From contig NZ_KQ033885.1 of the NCBI RefSeq assembly GCF_000967265.1, positions 310,001 through 374,000 on the forward strand: a stretch of DNA of 64,000 bases, in the 5' to 3' direction. The DNA is from Bifidobacterium mellis (GTDB lineage Bacteria; Actinomycetota; Actinomycetes; Actinomycetales; Bifidobacteriaceae). The translations under genes were made by a program, and so were the position numbers. Below are positions 17,621-26,225 of this stretch, piece by piece. The stretch's first letter is position 1, and each line of letters opens with the position of its first letter. The notes under the pieces are model-generated. The model saw only the letters and a list, made by a program, of their open reading frames with translations. It did not search any database and was not told where the DNA came from.

Positions 17621-17807
17621 TTTCGCAAACACAAGGCATCCACAAGCAGCCATTCGTCAGAACCATTGCTCAGCTGTGCAGGTAGTCGTCATGCTGTTGT
17701 CAGGTTGACCTGACTGTTTGAGGGTGTGCATAGAGCAAATCAGGCACAGAGACCGCAGCGGGGCCCCGTCACTACATGGGTGGCGGGGCCACGCTCGTTT
17801 GTGCTTG

Positions 17808-20800
17808 TCAGTGCTTGCGGCGAGCGGCAGTCTTTCCATTTTGTCCGCTTTGCGTTTCAAGGCGCTGTCGTTTGGCGGCCAGTCCACCGACCGCAGCCAG
17901 CGAGCCAACCATGAGGATGACTAGGATGCCTGCCTCTCCGGTCAGAGGGAGGACACCATAGTGGATGAAACGGAAGGCATTGGTCTCATCGTTGGGCTGT
18001 GGAGCCCCATTGAGTGTCCAAGCGATGCTGACAGTCGTATCGCCGGCATTATGGTTCGGTGTCAGCACGGTCCAGGCGCCGTCCTGTTGCCCTGTGGAGT
18101 TTAGGCTGGTTCCACTGACGCCTCCGAATTGCACTGTGGACGGGGTGCCCAGTCTGAAGGGGAAGAGCACGCTGACAGGGGAATAGACCGTCTGCGTCGC
18201 GTTGTTCCCCAGCCTTCCCTGGCCATTGTCTCCCCACCCCATGGAGCTGCCGGCGGAGGCTATGGCCAGGGTGTGTCCTGTGCCGGCGCTGACCTTGACG
18301 AAGTGGTCGATGCCTGACGGATTGCCCATTCTGGTTGGCTTGTTCAGGCTGCCTGTGCCTCCGGTCCCCAACATGCCTGATGAGTTTTGGCCCCAGCCCC
18401 AGATGTTTCCGTTCTGGTCTAGCGCCAGTGAATTGCCGCTGACCCTGCTGCCTGTCAGCTGTGTGAAGGTGCTGACGTTTGCAGGCATGGCTACCAGGGA
18501 CGGAGCAGTCCTCGTGGTGGTGTCGCCCAGGCCGAGTTCTCCATTGCTGTTCCCGCCCCAGGACCATAGGCGTCCCAGATCATCGAGGGCGGAGGAGTGG
18601 CCGCTGCCCGCGATGATCTGAACAGGCCTGAATCCGCCTGTCGGGTTGGTGCCGGGTTTGGCCTGGACGGGTGTGGAGGTGTAGCCGTTGAGTGCTACAT
18701 CGCTCGTGTTGCCCAGATCGCCGTTCTGGTTCGATCCCCAGCCCCAGGCACGGCCCTGGGTGTCAGTCGCCAGGGAATGTGAGCCGCCCGCACTGACCTG
18801 TGCATAGCGGAATCCCGTCGTCTCGCCCTGAGGGGTTGCGACCTGGACGGGTCTGGTGGTGATCCCCGTCGTCGCCACAGTGCTTGAAGGAACGCCCAGT
18901 TTGCCGAACTCATTTGATCCCCAGCCCCAGGCTCTGCCCTGCTCGTCTACGGCCAGGACATGAGTGATGCCTGCGCTGATGCCAGTGAGAGTGAAGTTTG
19001 TTGCCGTCATACCGCTTGGGGCTTGCACGCGAATCGGGCTGGAGCTGTATGCGGCTGAACCATTGGTGGCAACGGCATTGCTGCCCAGCTGTCCAGAGCT
19101 GTTAAGCCCCCATGCCCAGACATGGCCCTGGCCATCCAAGGCCACTGAGAAGGCTTTTCCTGCACTGACCTGTATGAATCGGTTCACGCCTGTTGGTTTG
19201 GGAATCTGCACCGGGGTCAAGCGGTTCGTCGTGGTCCCATCGCCCAGCTGTCCGTATTCATTGGCACCCCAAGCATAGATGTTTCCATCGGATCCGAGAG
19301 CCAATGAATGATCATCGCCGGCGCTGACATGGTTGAACCTAATGCCCCGCGCTGCAGGGGGTACCAGGGTCACCTTGGTCTGACCGCTGTCGGGACCCTG
19401 CTTGGGAGAGGTGGTCCATTGCCCGGTGCCTGCCGTCCAGTGGGCTGTCAGTTTCAGGGGACCCTTGACGGGGGAAGTAAAGTCATAGGCCGCATCGCCG
19501 TTGAACCAGCCGTCGAAGAGGAAGCCAGGACGGGTCGGGTCTTGATCCGGTCTGGAAGCCGTCTGGTCCTCGACGACCGACTGACTGGTGGGCTGGCTGC
19601 CGTCAGCCTTATCGAAAGTGACGACATAGGAGGGCGGGTCATAGGTGTAATCCAGGATGTCATCGGGCTGCGGACCATAGAGATTCCAGGTGATGGTCGT
19701 ATCCACTCGACCCTTCCTGTGGGCTGGCGTCACCACTTGCCAGTTCGTACCTGCTTTTTTCAGATTGCTGCCCAGTGTTTGGTCGAATTTGACCGCAGTA
19801 AGATCCGGTGTAAGCGGGAAGGCCGCCAAACCAGGCGTCAGCCTCATTGCTTTGCTGTTGTCATAACCCGTGGGGATGGTCGGGTCACCCAGTTGGCCCC
19901 CGCTGTTCCAACCCCAGGTATATAGGTTCCCATCTGACCCCAAGGCTAAGGATTGCTCCCAGCCAGCATAGAGCCGAACCCAGCTGGTTTCTTGTCCAGC
20001 CACGGAGGGTTTAGGCTTTTGCACAGGCCGGGGTCTGGTGATGTAGCTGGTCTGGCCGGTAGGGACGTCTGGCAAGCCCAGATCGCCGTACCAGTTGACG
20101 CCCCAGGTATAAAGATTGCCATCTGAACCGATGCCCATGCCGTGGTAGTCCCTGCCCATGACCTGTTTCCAGGTGAATCCTGCAGGTGTCCCATCCGGAC
20201 GAGGTATGAGAGTCGGCACATGCCTGTCTGTTGTGGTGCCGTCTCCCAGACGCCCGCTGTCGTTCCACCCCCAGCCGTAAAGATCCCCGTTCGTAGTGAT
20301 GGCGAAACTGTAATCGGCTCCTACATTGAATTGCGAGAAGGTGACCCCATTGGGCTGAAGGACTTGGGTGGGTGTCAAACGATCTGTTGTGGTACCGTCT
20401 CCTAGGCGACCATAACTGTTCCATCCCCAGGCATAGAGTTTTCCGTCGGATCCCATGGCCATGGAACTGTACCGTCCCGTGGCCGGCTGGGTAAAGGTGA
20501 TTCCCGCCGGCTTGCTTACGGGGACGGGTTTAGTGCTGTATGCAGCTGGATTGTTGGGACCTCTCGGAACGCTGGTATTGCCGAGTTGCCCATATGCGTT
20601 GAGTCCCCATGCATAGAGATTGCCGTCTGATCCCAAGGCCACAGTGTGGTCCCACCTGGTGTTTGCCTGCTTCCAGGTAAATCCTGGCGCGGCCCCATCA
20701 GGCTTTTTCACCGGGGCAGGTCTGCTGCGGTTTTCGGTGGTTCCATCGCCCAGCTGTCCAGAAGCATTGAATCCCCAAGTGTAAAGGTTGCCATCCGAAC

Positions 20801-21650
20801 CCATGGCCAGGGCTGAATGATCACCAGCGTCTACTTTCGTGAAAATGAATCCTTTTGGTGCATTGGCTGGCTTAGATACTTTTATTGGGGCTTGGCGATC
20901 GATGTTTGTGCCGTCGCCTTGCTGACCGTAAGCGTTTTTGCCCCAGGAATAGATGTTGCCGTCCGAGCCAAGAGCCAGTGACTGGGTGGATCCTGACGTG
21001 ATTTGTGAGAATTTGATGCCCCGGGTCGCTGGGGGAGTCACCGTCACGGTGGTGCCCCCCGATATAGCTCCATGTGCAGGTGCCAGGGACCAATGGCCAT
21101 CACCGGCTGTCCATTTTGCAGTCAGCTTCAGGCTGCTGATGACGGGCTGGTTGAAGTCGTAGGCTACCTGGCCGATAAACCAGCCATCGAAGAGGTACCC
21201 GTGCCTGGTGGGGTCGGTCGGTCGTTTCGCCAGACCTCCCGAAAGGACAGTCTGAGAGTCAGGGGTTGCCGTGTCGGCTTGGGCGGTATCAAAGGTGACC
21301 GAACACTGATTATTTGGGCAGGAGCTCGTCGACCGGGTGGAAGGGGCAGGGCTTGCTGAGCCTTGTGAAGTGGGGGATGGAAAGGCTGGAGAGGGTGTTG
21401 TTTGGATAGGGGAATCCAGCTTCTGAGTTTCTGTTGGCGAGGGGGCAATAGAAGGAGTTTGGGTTGAGCTGGGTATACCAGGGGTCACCCCTTCGCCTTG
21501 ATTTTCCATGCTTTGCGATGCTGTCGGGGATGCGGTGGCATCCGCCTGTGCCAGGTCAATTCCCGAGAGATTTCCTAATATGAGCCCTGAGGCGATAATG
21601 GCTGCAAGAGAAGCTATACAGCATGCACGACTTCTGGATGACGATTGCAT
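17808..21650 (-). CDS. LPLTG-anchored giant surface protein with 14 RCC1 repeats and two InlB-type repeats
   Basis: 1280 residues. Signal peptide about 1-36; Ser/Thr/Pro linker about 38-112; InlB/Listeria-Bacteroides-type repeat (115-180, ending [10 protein letters not shown]); a short TIG-like strand region; then seven RCC1 repeats, each carrying a WGxNxxGxLG core. A spacer with the pattern [10 protein letters not shown] ends the module. The same order is then repeated once: InlB-type repeat, seven RCC1 repeats, and a spacer with [11 protein letters not shown]. The C-terminus has LPLTG, a hydrophobic segment and a basic tail. Seven RCC1 repeats form one propeller, so two propellers are predicted. 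The start at 21650 was chosen for AAAGGGG six bases upstream and the signal peptide. Probable role: adhesion or ligand binding at the surface; no enzymatic motif is seen. Confidence 0.85.
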   Translation of the reverse strand: MQSSSRSRACCIASLAAIIASGLILGNLSGIDLAQADATASPTASQSMENQGEGVTPGIPSSTQTPSIAPSPTETQKLDSPIQTTPSPAFPSPTSQGSASPAPSTRSTSSCPNNQCSVTFDTAQADTATPDSQTVLSGGLAKRPTDPTRHGYLFDGWFIGQVAYDFNQPVISSLKLTAKWTAGDGHWSLAPAHGAISGGTTVTVTPPATRGIKFSQITSGSTQSLALGSDGNIYSWGKNAYGQQGDGTNIDRQAPIKVSKPANAPKGFIFTKVDAGDHSALAMGSDGNLYTWGFNASGQLGDGTTENRSRPAPVKKPDGAAPGFTWKQANTRWDHTVALGSDGNLYAWGLNAYGQLGNTSVPRGPNNPAAYSTKPVPVSKPAGITFTQPATGRYSSMAMGSDGKLYAWGWNSYGRLGDGTTTDRLTPTQVLQPNGVTFSQFNVGADYSFAITTNGDLYGWGWNDSGRLGDGTTTDRHVPTLIPRPDGTPAGFTWKQVMGRDYHGMGIGSDGNLYTWGVNWYGDLGLPDVPTGQTSYITRPRPVQKPKPSVAGQETSWVRLYAGWEQSLALGSDGNLYTWGWNSGGQLGDPTIPTGYDNSKAMRLTPGLAAFPLTPDLTAVKFDQTLGSNLKKAGTNWQVVTPAHRKGRVDTTITWNLYGPQPDDILDYTYDPPSYVVTFDKADGSQPTSQSVVEDQTASRPDQDPTRPGFLFDGWFNGDAAYDFTSPVKGPLKLTAHWTAGTGQWTTSPKQGPDSGQTKVTLVPPAARGIRFNHVSAGDDHSLALGSDGNIYAWGANEYGQLGDGTTTNRLTPVQIPKPTGVNRFIQVSAGKAFSVALDGQGHVWAWGLNSSGQLGSNAVATNGSAAYSSSPIRVQAPSGMTATNFTLTGISAGITHVLAVDEQGRAWGWGSNEFGKLGVPSSTVATTGITTRPVQVATPQGETTGFRYAQVSAGGSHSLATDTQGRAWGWGSNQNGDLGNTSDVALNGYTSTPVQAKPGTNPTGGFRPVQIIAGSGHSSALDDLGRLWSWGGNSNGELGLGDTTTRTAPSLVAMPANVSTFTQLTGSRVSGNSLALDQNGNIWGWGQNSSGMLGTGGTGSLNKPTRMGNPSGIDHFVKVSAGTGHTLAIASAGSSMGWGDNGQGRLGNNATQTVYSPVSVLFPFRLGTPSTVQFGGVSGTSLNSTGQQDGAWTVLTPNHNAGDTTVSIAWTLNGAPQPNDETNAFRFIHYGVLPLTGEAGILVILMVGSLAAVGGLAAKRQRLETQSGQNGKTAARRKH

Positions 21651-21746
21651 ACGGTCCCCTTTGAAAGCAACGGCGCATGCAACGTGGCACCTGCATTCCC
21701 AGCTCAATCCCCCTGACCGACGTGCATGACGTTCAATCAAAATCAG

Positions 21747-21774
21747 TTTATATCATGTGGTTCTGGAATACCAA
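21747..21774 (-). promoter_or_regulatory. Promoter of the RCC1 surface-protein gene
   Basis: On the reverse strand TTGGTA (21774-21769) and TATAAA (21752-21747) are 16 bases apart, giving a start near 21740 and a leader of about 90 bases. Confidence 0.65.
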
Positions 21775-21856
21775 GTTCTCATTGAGGCCTGTCTTTTGCC
21801 TTGGTGGTCGGATTCGCGGCAGGAAATTGGGATTGGTTGTTTCGTGGATATAAAAA

Positions 21857-21893
21857 GAACTTCCGGCAAGCCGAACCAGCCTGCCGGAAGTTC
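21857..21893 (-). terminator. Rho-independent terminator of the G5/transglycosylase gene
   Basis: Perfect 12-base-pair stem (GAACTTCCGGCA and TGCCGGAAGTTC) with a 13-base loop. Read on the reverse strand it is followed by TTTTTATA. It lies 25 bases past the stop of the gene ending at 21918. Confidence 0.9.
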
Positions 21894-21917
21894 CTGATTG
21901 AGTTGTATGAAAAGGGA

Positions 21918-22925
21918 TCAGTACCAGTTGGTCGCCTGGGATTGGGCCCATGCGCCGCAGGGGTTTCCGTAGCGGCCTTGGATGTAGCCCAGTCCCCAAA
22001 CAATCTGGGTGTGGGCATCGGTCTGCCAGTTGGGGCCGGCCGAGGCCATCTTGCTACCCGGCAATGCCTGAGGAATGCCATAGGCACCAGATGGGTTGGA
22101 GGCATCGGTCCGCCAGCCGGACTCCTTGTTCCACAGCTGCACCAGGCAGGTGAACTGGTCCTCGCCCCAGCCTCGGGAGGTGACCAGACCGTGGGCGATG
22201 CTTTGGGCCGTACCCACGGGGACCGTGGTGGTGGTCGAACCTGACTTTGCGGGAGTACCGCCGCCGGTGCCCACCAGAACCACCTTGTCGACGGGGACCG
22301 TCTTGACGAAGGAGGCGAAAATGTTGCTGGTCAGGTGCTTGTTGCCGGCTGCCGTGACCAGGCTGGTGGTCTCCATGACGCCGTTCTGTCCCTCAGTCTT
22401 GACCTTGGTGGTGCCTGCCGGGAGGGAGTTGGTCTTCTCTTCGATGGTGTTGAAGGGGATGGGCGACTCCTCCGTCTTGACCTGGGCGTCGGCCCGGTCG
22501 ATGCGGATGACGGTCTTCTCAGTGACGCGAGTGGTCAGAGACGGGGTGATCTGGTCCCCAGGCTGCAGGGTGATGTCCCCGGCCTCCAGCACGGATTTGA
22601 CATCGGTGAAGCCTGTACCCAGGACCACCTTGTTCTTCCCATTGATCTGCACATTTACATAGGATGTGTTCGCGTTGGCTCCGCCCGCGCCGTTGCGGAT
22701 GGCCTGCCTGGTGCTGCCGCGGGACACCGTGTCCACATCCTGGGTGGCTGAATAGGATGTTACGCCTGACTTGGCCGAGCTCTCAGTGGATGTGTAGAAG
22801 TCGCGCGAGACGAAGCCCGCGCCAACGACCATGCCGAGAACAGTGACACCGGCAGCCAACCGCAGCCACTGACGCCTGGTCAGAGCCTTGACCGCACTCA
22901 TCCGTCCTCTACGGTGGTTCGCCAT
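21918..22925 (-). CDS. G5-domain lytic transglycosylase-like cell-wall enzyme (Rpf-like architecture)
   Basis: 335 residues. After a basic start comes one N-terminal membrane segment (about 22-42). A DUF348-like segment follows (NVQINGKNKVV to ITPSLTTRVTEKTVIRIDRADAQ), then a G5 domain (about 145-205, KTEESPIPFNTIEEKTNSLP). The C-terminus is a lysozyme-like transglycosylase domain with the catalytic Glu in LWNKESGW and the GAYGIPQ motif. This order is that of actinobacterial resuscitation-promoting-factor-like proteins that cut peptidoglycan. AGAGGAGA precedes the ATG. It has its own promoter between it and trxA. Confidence 0.86.
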   Translation of the reverse strand: MANHRRGRMSAVKALTRRQWLRLAAGVTVLGMVVGAGFVSRDFYTSTESSAKSGVTSYSATQDVDTVSRGSTRQAIRNGAGGANANTSYVNVQINGKNKVVLGTGFTDVKSVLEAGDITLQPGDQITPSLTTRVTEKTVIRIDRADAQVKTEESPIPFNTIEEKTNSLPAGTTKVKTEGQNGVMETTSLVTAAGNKHLTSNIFASFVKTVPVDKVVLVGTGGGTPAKSGSTTTTVPVGTAQSIAHGLVTSRGWGEDQFTCLVQLWNKESGWRTDASNPSGAYGIPQALPGSKMASAGPNWQTDAHTQIVWGLGYIQGRYGNPCGAWAQSQATNWY

Positions 22926-23035
22926 TACTCTCCTCTGTTGGACCGACAGATCCTCAGTGATCAGTCGACGTAACGCTTCCTATCGACCGCATGCTTCCGG
23001 TAGCGCCGAAAGGGTCACTGGACAAACACATCACT

Positions 23036-23064
23036 ACTTTAGTGCAAATCGGTCTTGGAACCAA
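23036..23064 (-). promoter_or_regulatory. Promoter of the G5/transglycosylase gene
   Basis: On the reverse strand TTGGTT (23064-23059) and TAAAGT (23041-23036) are 17 bases apart, downstream of trxA and about 110 bases before the ATG at 22925. Confidence 0.6.
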
Positions 23065-23074
23065 CTCGACTGAC

Positions 23075-23419
23075 TCAGGCCTGTGCCGGGGTTGACAAAT
23101 CGGCCTTGCGTGCCTGGTCGATCAGGTCGTTCAGATCCGAAGACCTGAGTGCGCCGGCCTGCTTGAAGATGATCTGCCCCTGCTTGGTGATCATCAGCGT
23201 GGGCACCGCCTGGATGTCGGCGGCCGCGGCCAGATCCTGGTTCTGGTCGATGTCCACCTTGCCGAAGACGATGTCGGTGTTGGCCTGCGAAGCCTTCTCG
23301 AAGATGGGGCCAAAGGCCTTGCAGGGTCCGCACCAGGTGGCCCAGAAGTCAATCAACACCAGGTCGTTGTCCTTGATGGTCTGCTCGAAGTTTTCCGAAG
23401 TAATAGTCGTGGTGGCCAT
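23075..23419 (-). CDS. trxA: Thioredoxin
   Basis: A 114-residue cytoplasmic thioredoxin with the active site WCGPC (Cys30, Cys33), the buried Asp region VLIDFWA, and the cis-proline AVPTL. The start is ATG 23419 with AAGGAG upstream; an in-frame extension of 22 residues has no ribosome site. It reduces protein disulfides, recycled by thioredoxin reductase encoded elsewhere. Confidence 0.93.
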   Translation of the reverse strand: MATTTITSENFEQTIKDNDLVLIDFWATWCGPCKAFGPIFEKASQANTDIVFGKVDIDQNQDLAAAADIQAVPTLMITKQGQIIFKQAGALRSSDLNDLIDQARKADLSTPAQA

Positions 23420-23578
23420 GGTAACGCTCCTTGAAGTCGTTTGTCTGTCGCGCGGGAAGCTCCCGTGCTTAGCAACCGCTTTCAATCATCAGCATTCCAT
23501 CAAGGCTGGAGAAAGCGCCCGAATATGCTCTGGGTGGAGATGTCCGCCGGGGTCCCGTGGCCGGTCAAGCCTGGTACG

Positions 23579-23584
23579 GATAAT
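23579..23584 (+). promoter_or_regulatory. -10 element placed for a leaderless start (NUDIX-fold gene)
   Basis: GATAAT is followed by GGAGAC and then the ATG at 23591, so transcription would start at or next to the start codon. Confidence 0.5.
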
Positions 23585-23590
23585 GGAGAC

Positions 23591-24220
23591 ATGCCAGTGC
23601 TGAACGACGAGATTCCCGATGATGACGACTTCGATGCCGATCGCGACCGTGGCGCCTTCTCACACATCACCCCAGAAGACTTTAACCGGGGTTTTTCAGG
23701 CTCGAATCCCCCCGGATGGCTGGACCGTGACGCCATCGACCGTGCGCGGCGATGCCTGCCCATGCCCTATGTGGAGGTGGTGCCGGTTCGCGTGGATGAA
23801 ATGAGCGCCGTCACCCAGGTGGGCACCCTTCTACGCGTGGATGATCAGGGTAACATCGAGCGCACCCTGATCACCGGACGGATTCTCTACCACGAGACCA
23901 TCAGGGAGGCCCTGGCCAGAAACATCGCCAAGGATCTGGGTCAGCTGGCCCTGCCCATGCTGCCTGCCAGCCCCCAGCCCTTCACCGTGGCCGAGTTCTT
24001 CCCCACGCCGGGGGTCTCGGAGTACTACGACCCGCGTCAGCATGCCATCGCTCTGTGCTACCTGGTGCCGGTGGCCGGGGACTGCAAGCCCCAGGACGAG
24101 ACCCTGGACGTGGAGTGGATCGATCCCAAGGGGGATATGCTGGAGTCCTTCATGAGCCAGATGCCCGGCGGACACGGCAAGGTGCTGATGGGCGCCCTGA
24201 CCTGGGCCGGTGCGCTATGA
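23591..24220 (+). CDS. DUF4916-type NUDIX-fold protein with degenerate NUDIX box
   Basis: 209 residues, acidic N-terminus (NDEIPDDDDFDADRD), followed by a region resembling the DUF4916 branch of the NUDIX superfamily (VEVVPVRVDE, GRILYHETIREALARNIAKDLG). The expected REUXEEXGU core is not conserved: the segment at that place ends NIAKDLG. Pyrophosphatase activity is therefore doubtful. It is the first of three genes coupled by ATGA overlaps, the third being NudC, a genuine NUDIX enzyme. The start was chosen at the ATG with the promoter-like GATAAT six bases upstream. Confidence 0.7.
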   Translation: MPVLNDEIPDDDDFDADRDRGAFSHITPEDFNRGFSGSNPPGWLDRDAIDRARRCLPMPYVEVVPVRVDEMSAVTQVGTLLRVDDQGNIERTLITGRILYHETIREALARNIAKDLGQLALPMLPASPQPFTVAEFFPTPGVSEYYDPRQHAIALCYLVPVAGDCKPQDETLDVEWIDPKGDMLESFMSQMPGGHGKVLMGALTWAGAL

Positions 24221-25110
24221 GCACTATGAGCCGTGAATCCTTGGAGGCGGGCATGAACATTGCCAATACCGTATATCGGCAAGGGGAGGGGCTGCCCTTG
24301 GTGCTGGTCCATGCCTTCCCTGTGGACCACCGCATGTGGGATCGGTGCGCGGCCTCGCTGATGGCCCAGGCGGATGGTGCAGGTATGACCCCCTTCCCGG
24401 TCTATGCTCCGGATATGCCTGGAGCGGGCGATTGCCCCCTGCCTGGGCCGGCATCCTGTGGTCCGGCGGACTCTGATGGTGCCCTGCCAGGCGCACTGGA
24501 TGCCATGGCCCGTGCCTTTGTGGACATGATTGCCGCCACTGGTGCACAGAAGGCCATCTGGGTCGGACTTTCCATGGGCGGTTACCTGGTCGAGGCCGTA
24601 GCCAGGCTTTATCCGCAGATGGTGGCCGGTTTGGCCCTATGCGACACAACCATGATGGCTGACCGTCCGGCATCCCGAGCCAAGCGGCTGCATATCGCCC
24701 AAACCTGCGATGTGCAGGGGACGCTTGATCCGGTCATGCACTTCGCCAGACCCCAGGAGGGCGATTCCACGGTCAAACGTTCGCCCGCTTTCGTGCAGAC
24801 CATGACCGAATGGATACAGTCCCAGGATCCCCGGGGCATCGCCTGGCGGGAACGGATGGCTGCGGGCCGCCCGGATCAAAGTGATCTGGTCGGCCGCATC
24901 AGGGTGCCCGTGGCCCTGGTCAGCGGCCGCTGCGACCCCTCCAGCCCTCCACGCGCCATGGAGCCTCTGGCCCAGGCCATGCGTCAGGCCGGAACGGACG
25001 TTACTTTCACCGCCATCGACGACTGCGGCCACTTCAGCGCCGTCGAGCACCCGGATCAGGTGGCCGCTGCACTGCTGGACCTGATTGGCCGTGTAGGGAG
25101 GCAGTCATGA
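24217..25110 (+). CDS. Alpha/beta-fold hydrolase
   Basis: A 297-residue alpha/beta hydrolase. It has the oxyanion region LVHAFPVDHRMW, nucleophile Ser119 in GLSMGG, a probable acid Asp in SGRCDPSSP and the catalytic His in DCGHFSAVEHP. No signal peptide. The start overlaps the previous stop (ATGA) and the end overlaps nudC in the same way. The substrate is unknown; the family includes esterases and C-C hydrolases. Confidence 0.82.
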   Translation: MSTMSRESLEAGMNIANTVYRQGEGLPLVLVHAFPVDHRMWDRCAASLMAQADGAGMTPFPVYAPDMPGAGDCPLPGPASCGPADSDGALPGALDAMARAFVDMIAATGAQKAIWVGLSMGGYLVEAVARLYPQMVAGLALCDTTMMADRPASRAKRLHIAQTCDVQGTLDPVMHFARPQEGDSTVKRSPAFVQTMTEWIQSQDPRGIAWRERMAAGRPDQSDLVGRIRVPVALVSGRCDPSSPPRAMEPLAQAMRQAGTDVTFTAIDDCGHFSAVEHPDQVAAALLDLIGRVGRQS

Positions 25111-26144
25111 GCGATTCCGAAACGATCTTCTCCCCGCTGGCCCTTACCGAGCCCCTGCCCTTCCTGCCTCTGGCTCAGGGGGATGTGGACTACGACACGG
25201 CATCGCGGCCGCAGCCCGGTCTGCTTGACCAATTGCTGGAGCAGGACGGCACTGGGGTCATCCTGGTGCGGGGCGAGAAGGTGGCCGTGCCCAAGGGCAA
25301 GGGGGCGCTGGCCGGCCGCACTGGAGCCAGCATCCGTCTGGCCACCCTGCCCGCTGCATACCTGCGGGGGCCGCTGAAAGGCTCGGCAGACCAGTTCGAA
25401 CCACCCTGTTACTACCTGGGGAAAGCCGACCAGCAGGCCTGGCTGGCCCTGGATCTGGATCTTGCCTGCGCCGGTCGGGCCGTTCAGGACCCTCTTCGTG
25501 ACCTGGCTCAGGCCGCTGATCAGCGCTTCGACTGGCTTGGCCTGCGCGAGTATGCCCCTCATGGGCGTCCGCGTCAGGTGGGCCTGGCAACCTGCGCAGT
25601 CGCCCTGTCCGTATGGCATGGACGCCAGGCCTTCTGCCCCCACTGCGGCGCACCGGTCCATCCCTGCCAAGCCGGATGGGCCCAGATCTGCCAGGGAGAT
25701 GCGTCAGGGGACCAACACACGCTCTTTCCCCGCATCGAACCCGCAGTGATCATGGCCGTGGTGGATGGCCGCGACCGGCTTCTGCTCCAGCACAATCGGA
25801 AGTGGGCTCCCGGATTTTGCTCGGTCACTGCCGGATTCGTCGAGGCCGGGGAGAATCTGGAGCATGCAGTCCGGCGGGAGACCCTGGAAGAGGTGGGCCT
25901 GAACCTGGGGGAGATGCGGTATCTGGGCTCCCAGCCCTGGCCCTTCCCGGCCTCCCTGATGGTGGCCTTCAGAGCCAGATCCCTGAATACGGACATCCGG
26001 GTGGATGGTCAGGAGACCGATGAGGCCAACTGGTTCACGCGGGGGGAATTCAGCGCTGCTCTGGCCTCGGGCCGGTTGCGCATACCTCAGGCGGCCAGTG
26101 TGGCCAGACATATGATTGAGCAGTGGTACGGCAGCGAGCTCTGA
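25107..26144 (+). CDS. nudC: NAD+ diphosphatase / NADH pyrophosphatase NudC
   Basis: 345 residues. A variable N-terminal domain is followed by a zinc-ribbon region with Cys177 and Cys180 (FCPHCG) and Cys195. The NUDIX box starts at Gly243 (GFVEAGENLEHAVRRETLEEVG), and the NADH-specificity motif SQPWPFPAS is at 275-283. It cleaves NAD(H) to NMN(H) and AMP and can remove NAD caps from RNA. The fourth zinc ligand expected three residues after Cys195 is Asp198, while an extra Cys occurs at 187. It is coupled to the upstream hydrolase by ATGA. Confidence 0.88.
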   Translation: MSDSETIFSPLALTEPLPFLPLAQGDVDYDTASRPQPGLLDQLLEQDGTGVILVRGEKVAVPKGKGALAGRTGASIRLATLPAAYLRGPLKGSADQFEPPCYYLGKADQQAWLALDLDLACAGRAVQDPLRDLAQAADQRFDWLGLREYAPHGRPRQVGLATCAVALSVWHGRQAFCPHCGAPVHPCQAGWAQICQGDASGDQHTLFPRIEPAVIMAVVDGRDRLLLQHNRKWAPGFCSVTAGFVEAGENLEHAVRRETLEEVGLNLGEMRYLGSQPWPFPASLMVAFRARSLNTDIRVDGQETDEANWFTRGEFSAALASGRLRIPQAASVARHMIEQWYGSEL

Positions 26145-26185
26145 TTCATCCGAGTGGTGTTGCGCCCTCGGACCTGGTCGCGTCG

Positions 26186-26191
26186 TAAGAT
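26186..26191 (+). promoter_or_regulatory. Candidate -10 of the L,D-transpeptidase gene
   Basis: TAAGAT lies 34 bases before ATG 26226, leaving room for a short leader with the GAAAGG ribosome site. No good -35 is seen. Confidence 0.35.
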
Positions 26192-26225
26192 ATTTCAAGG
26201 AACTGTCAGCAGCGAAAGGTGTGCT

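Noticed and set aside
17699-17714. Palindrome GTCAGGT-TG-ACCTGAC between convergent genes
   Set aside because: It lies downstream of both genes, the two-base loop is too tight for a hairpin terminator, and no promoter is near. Probably chance.
17762-17790. GGCCCCG/CGGGGCC hairpin after the RCC1 gene as its terminator
   Set aside because: The stem is real but short with a long loop and no T-run on the reverse strand, so I did not call it a terminator.
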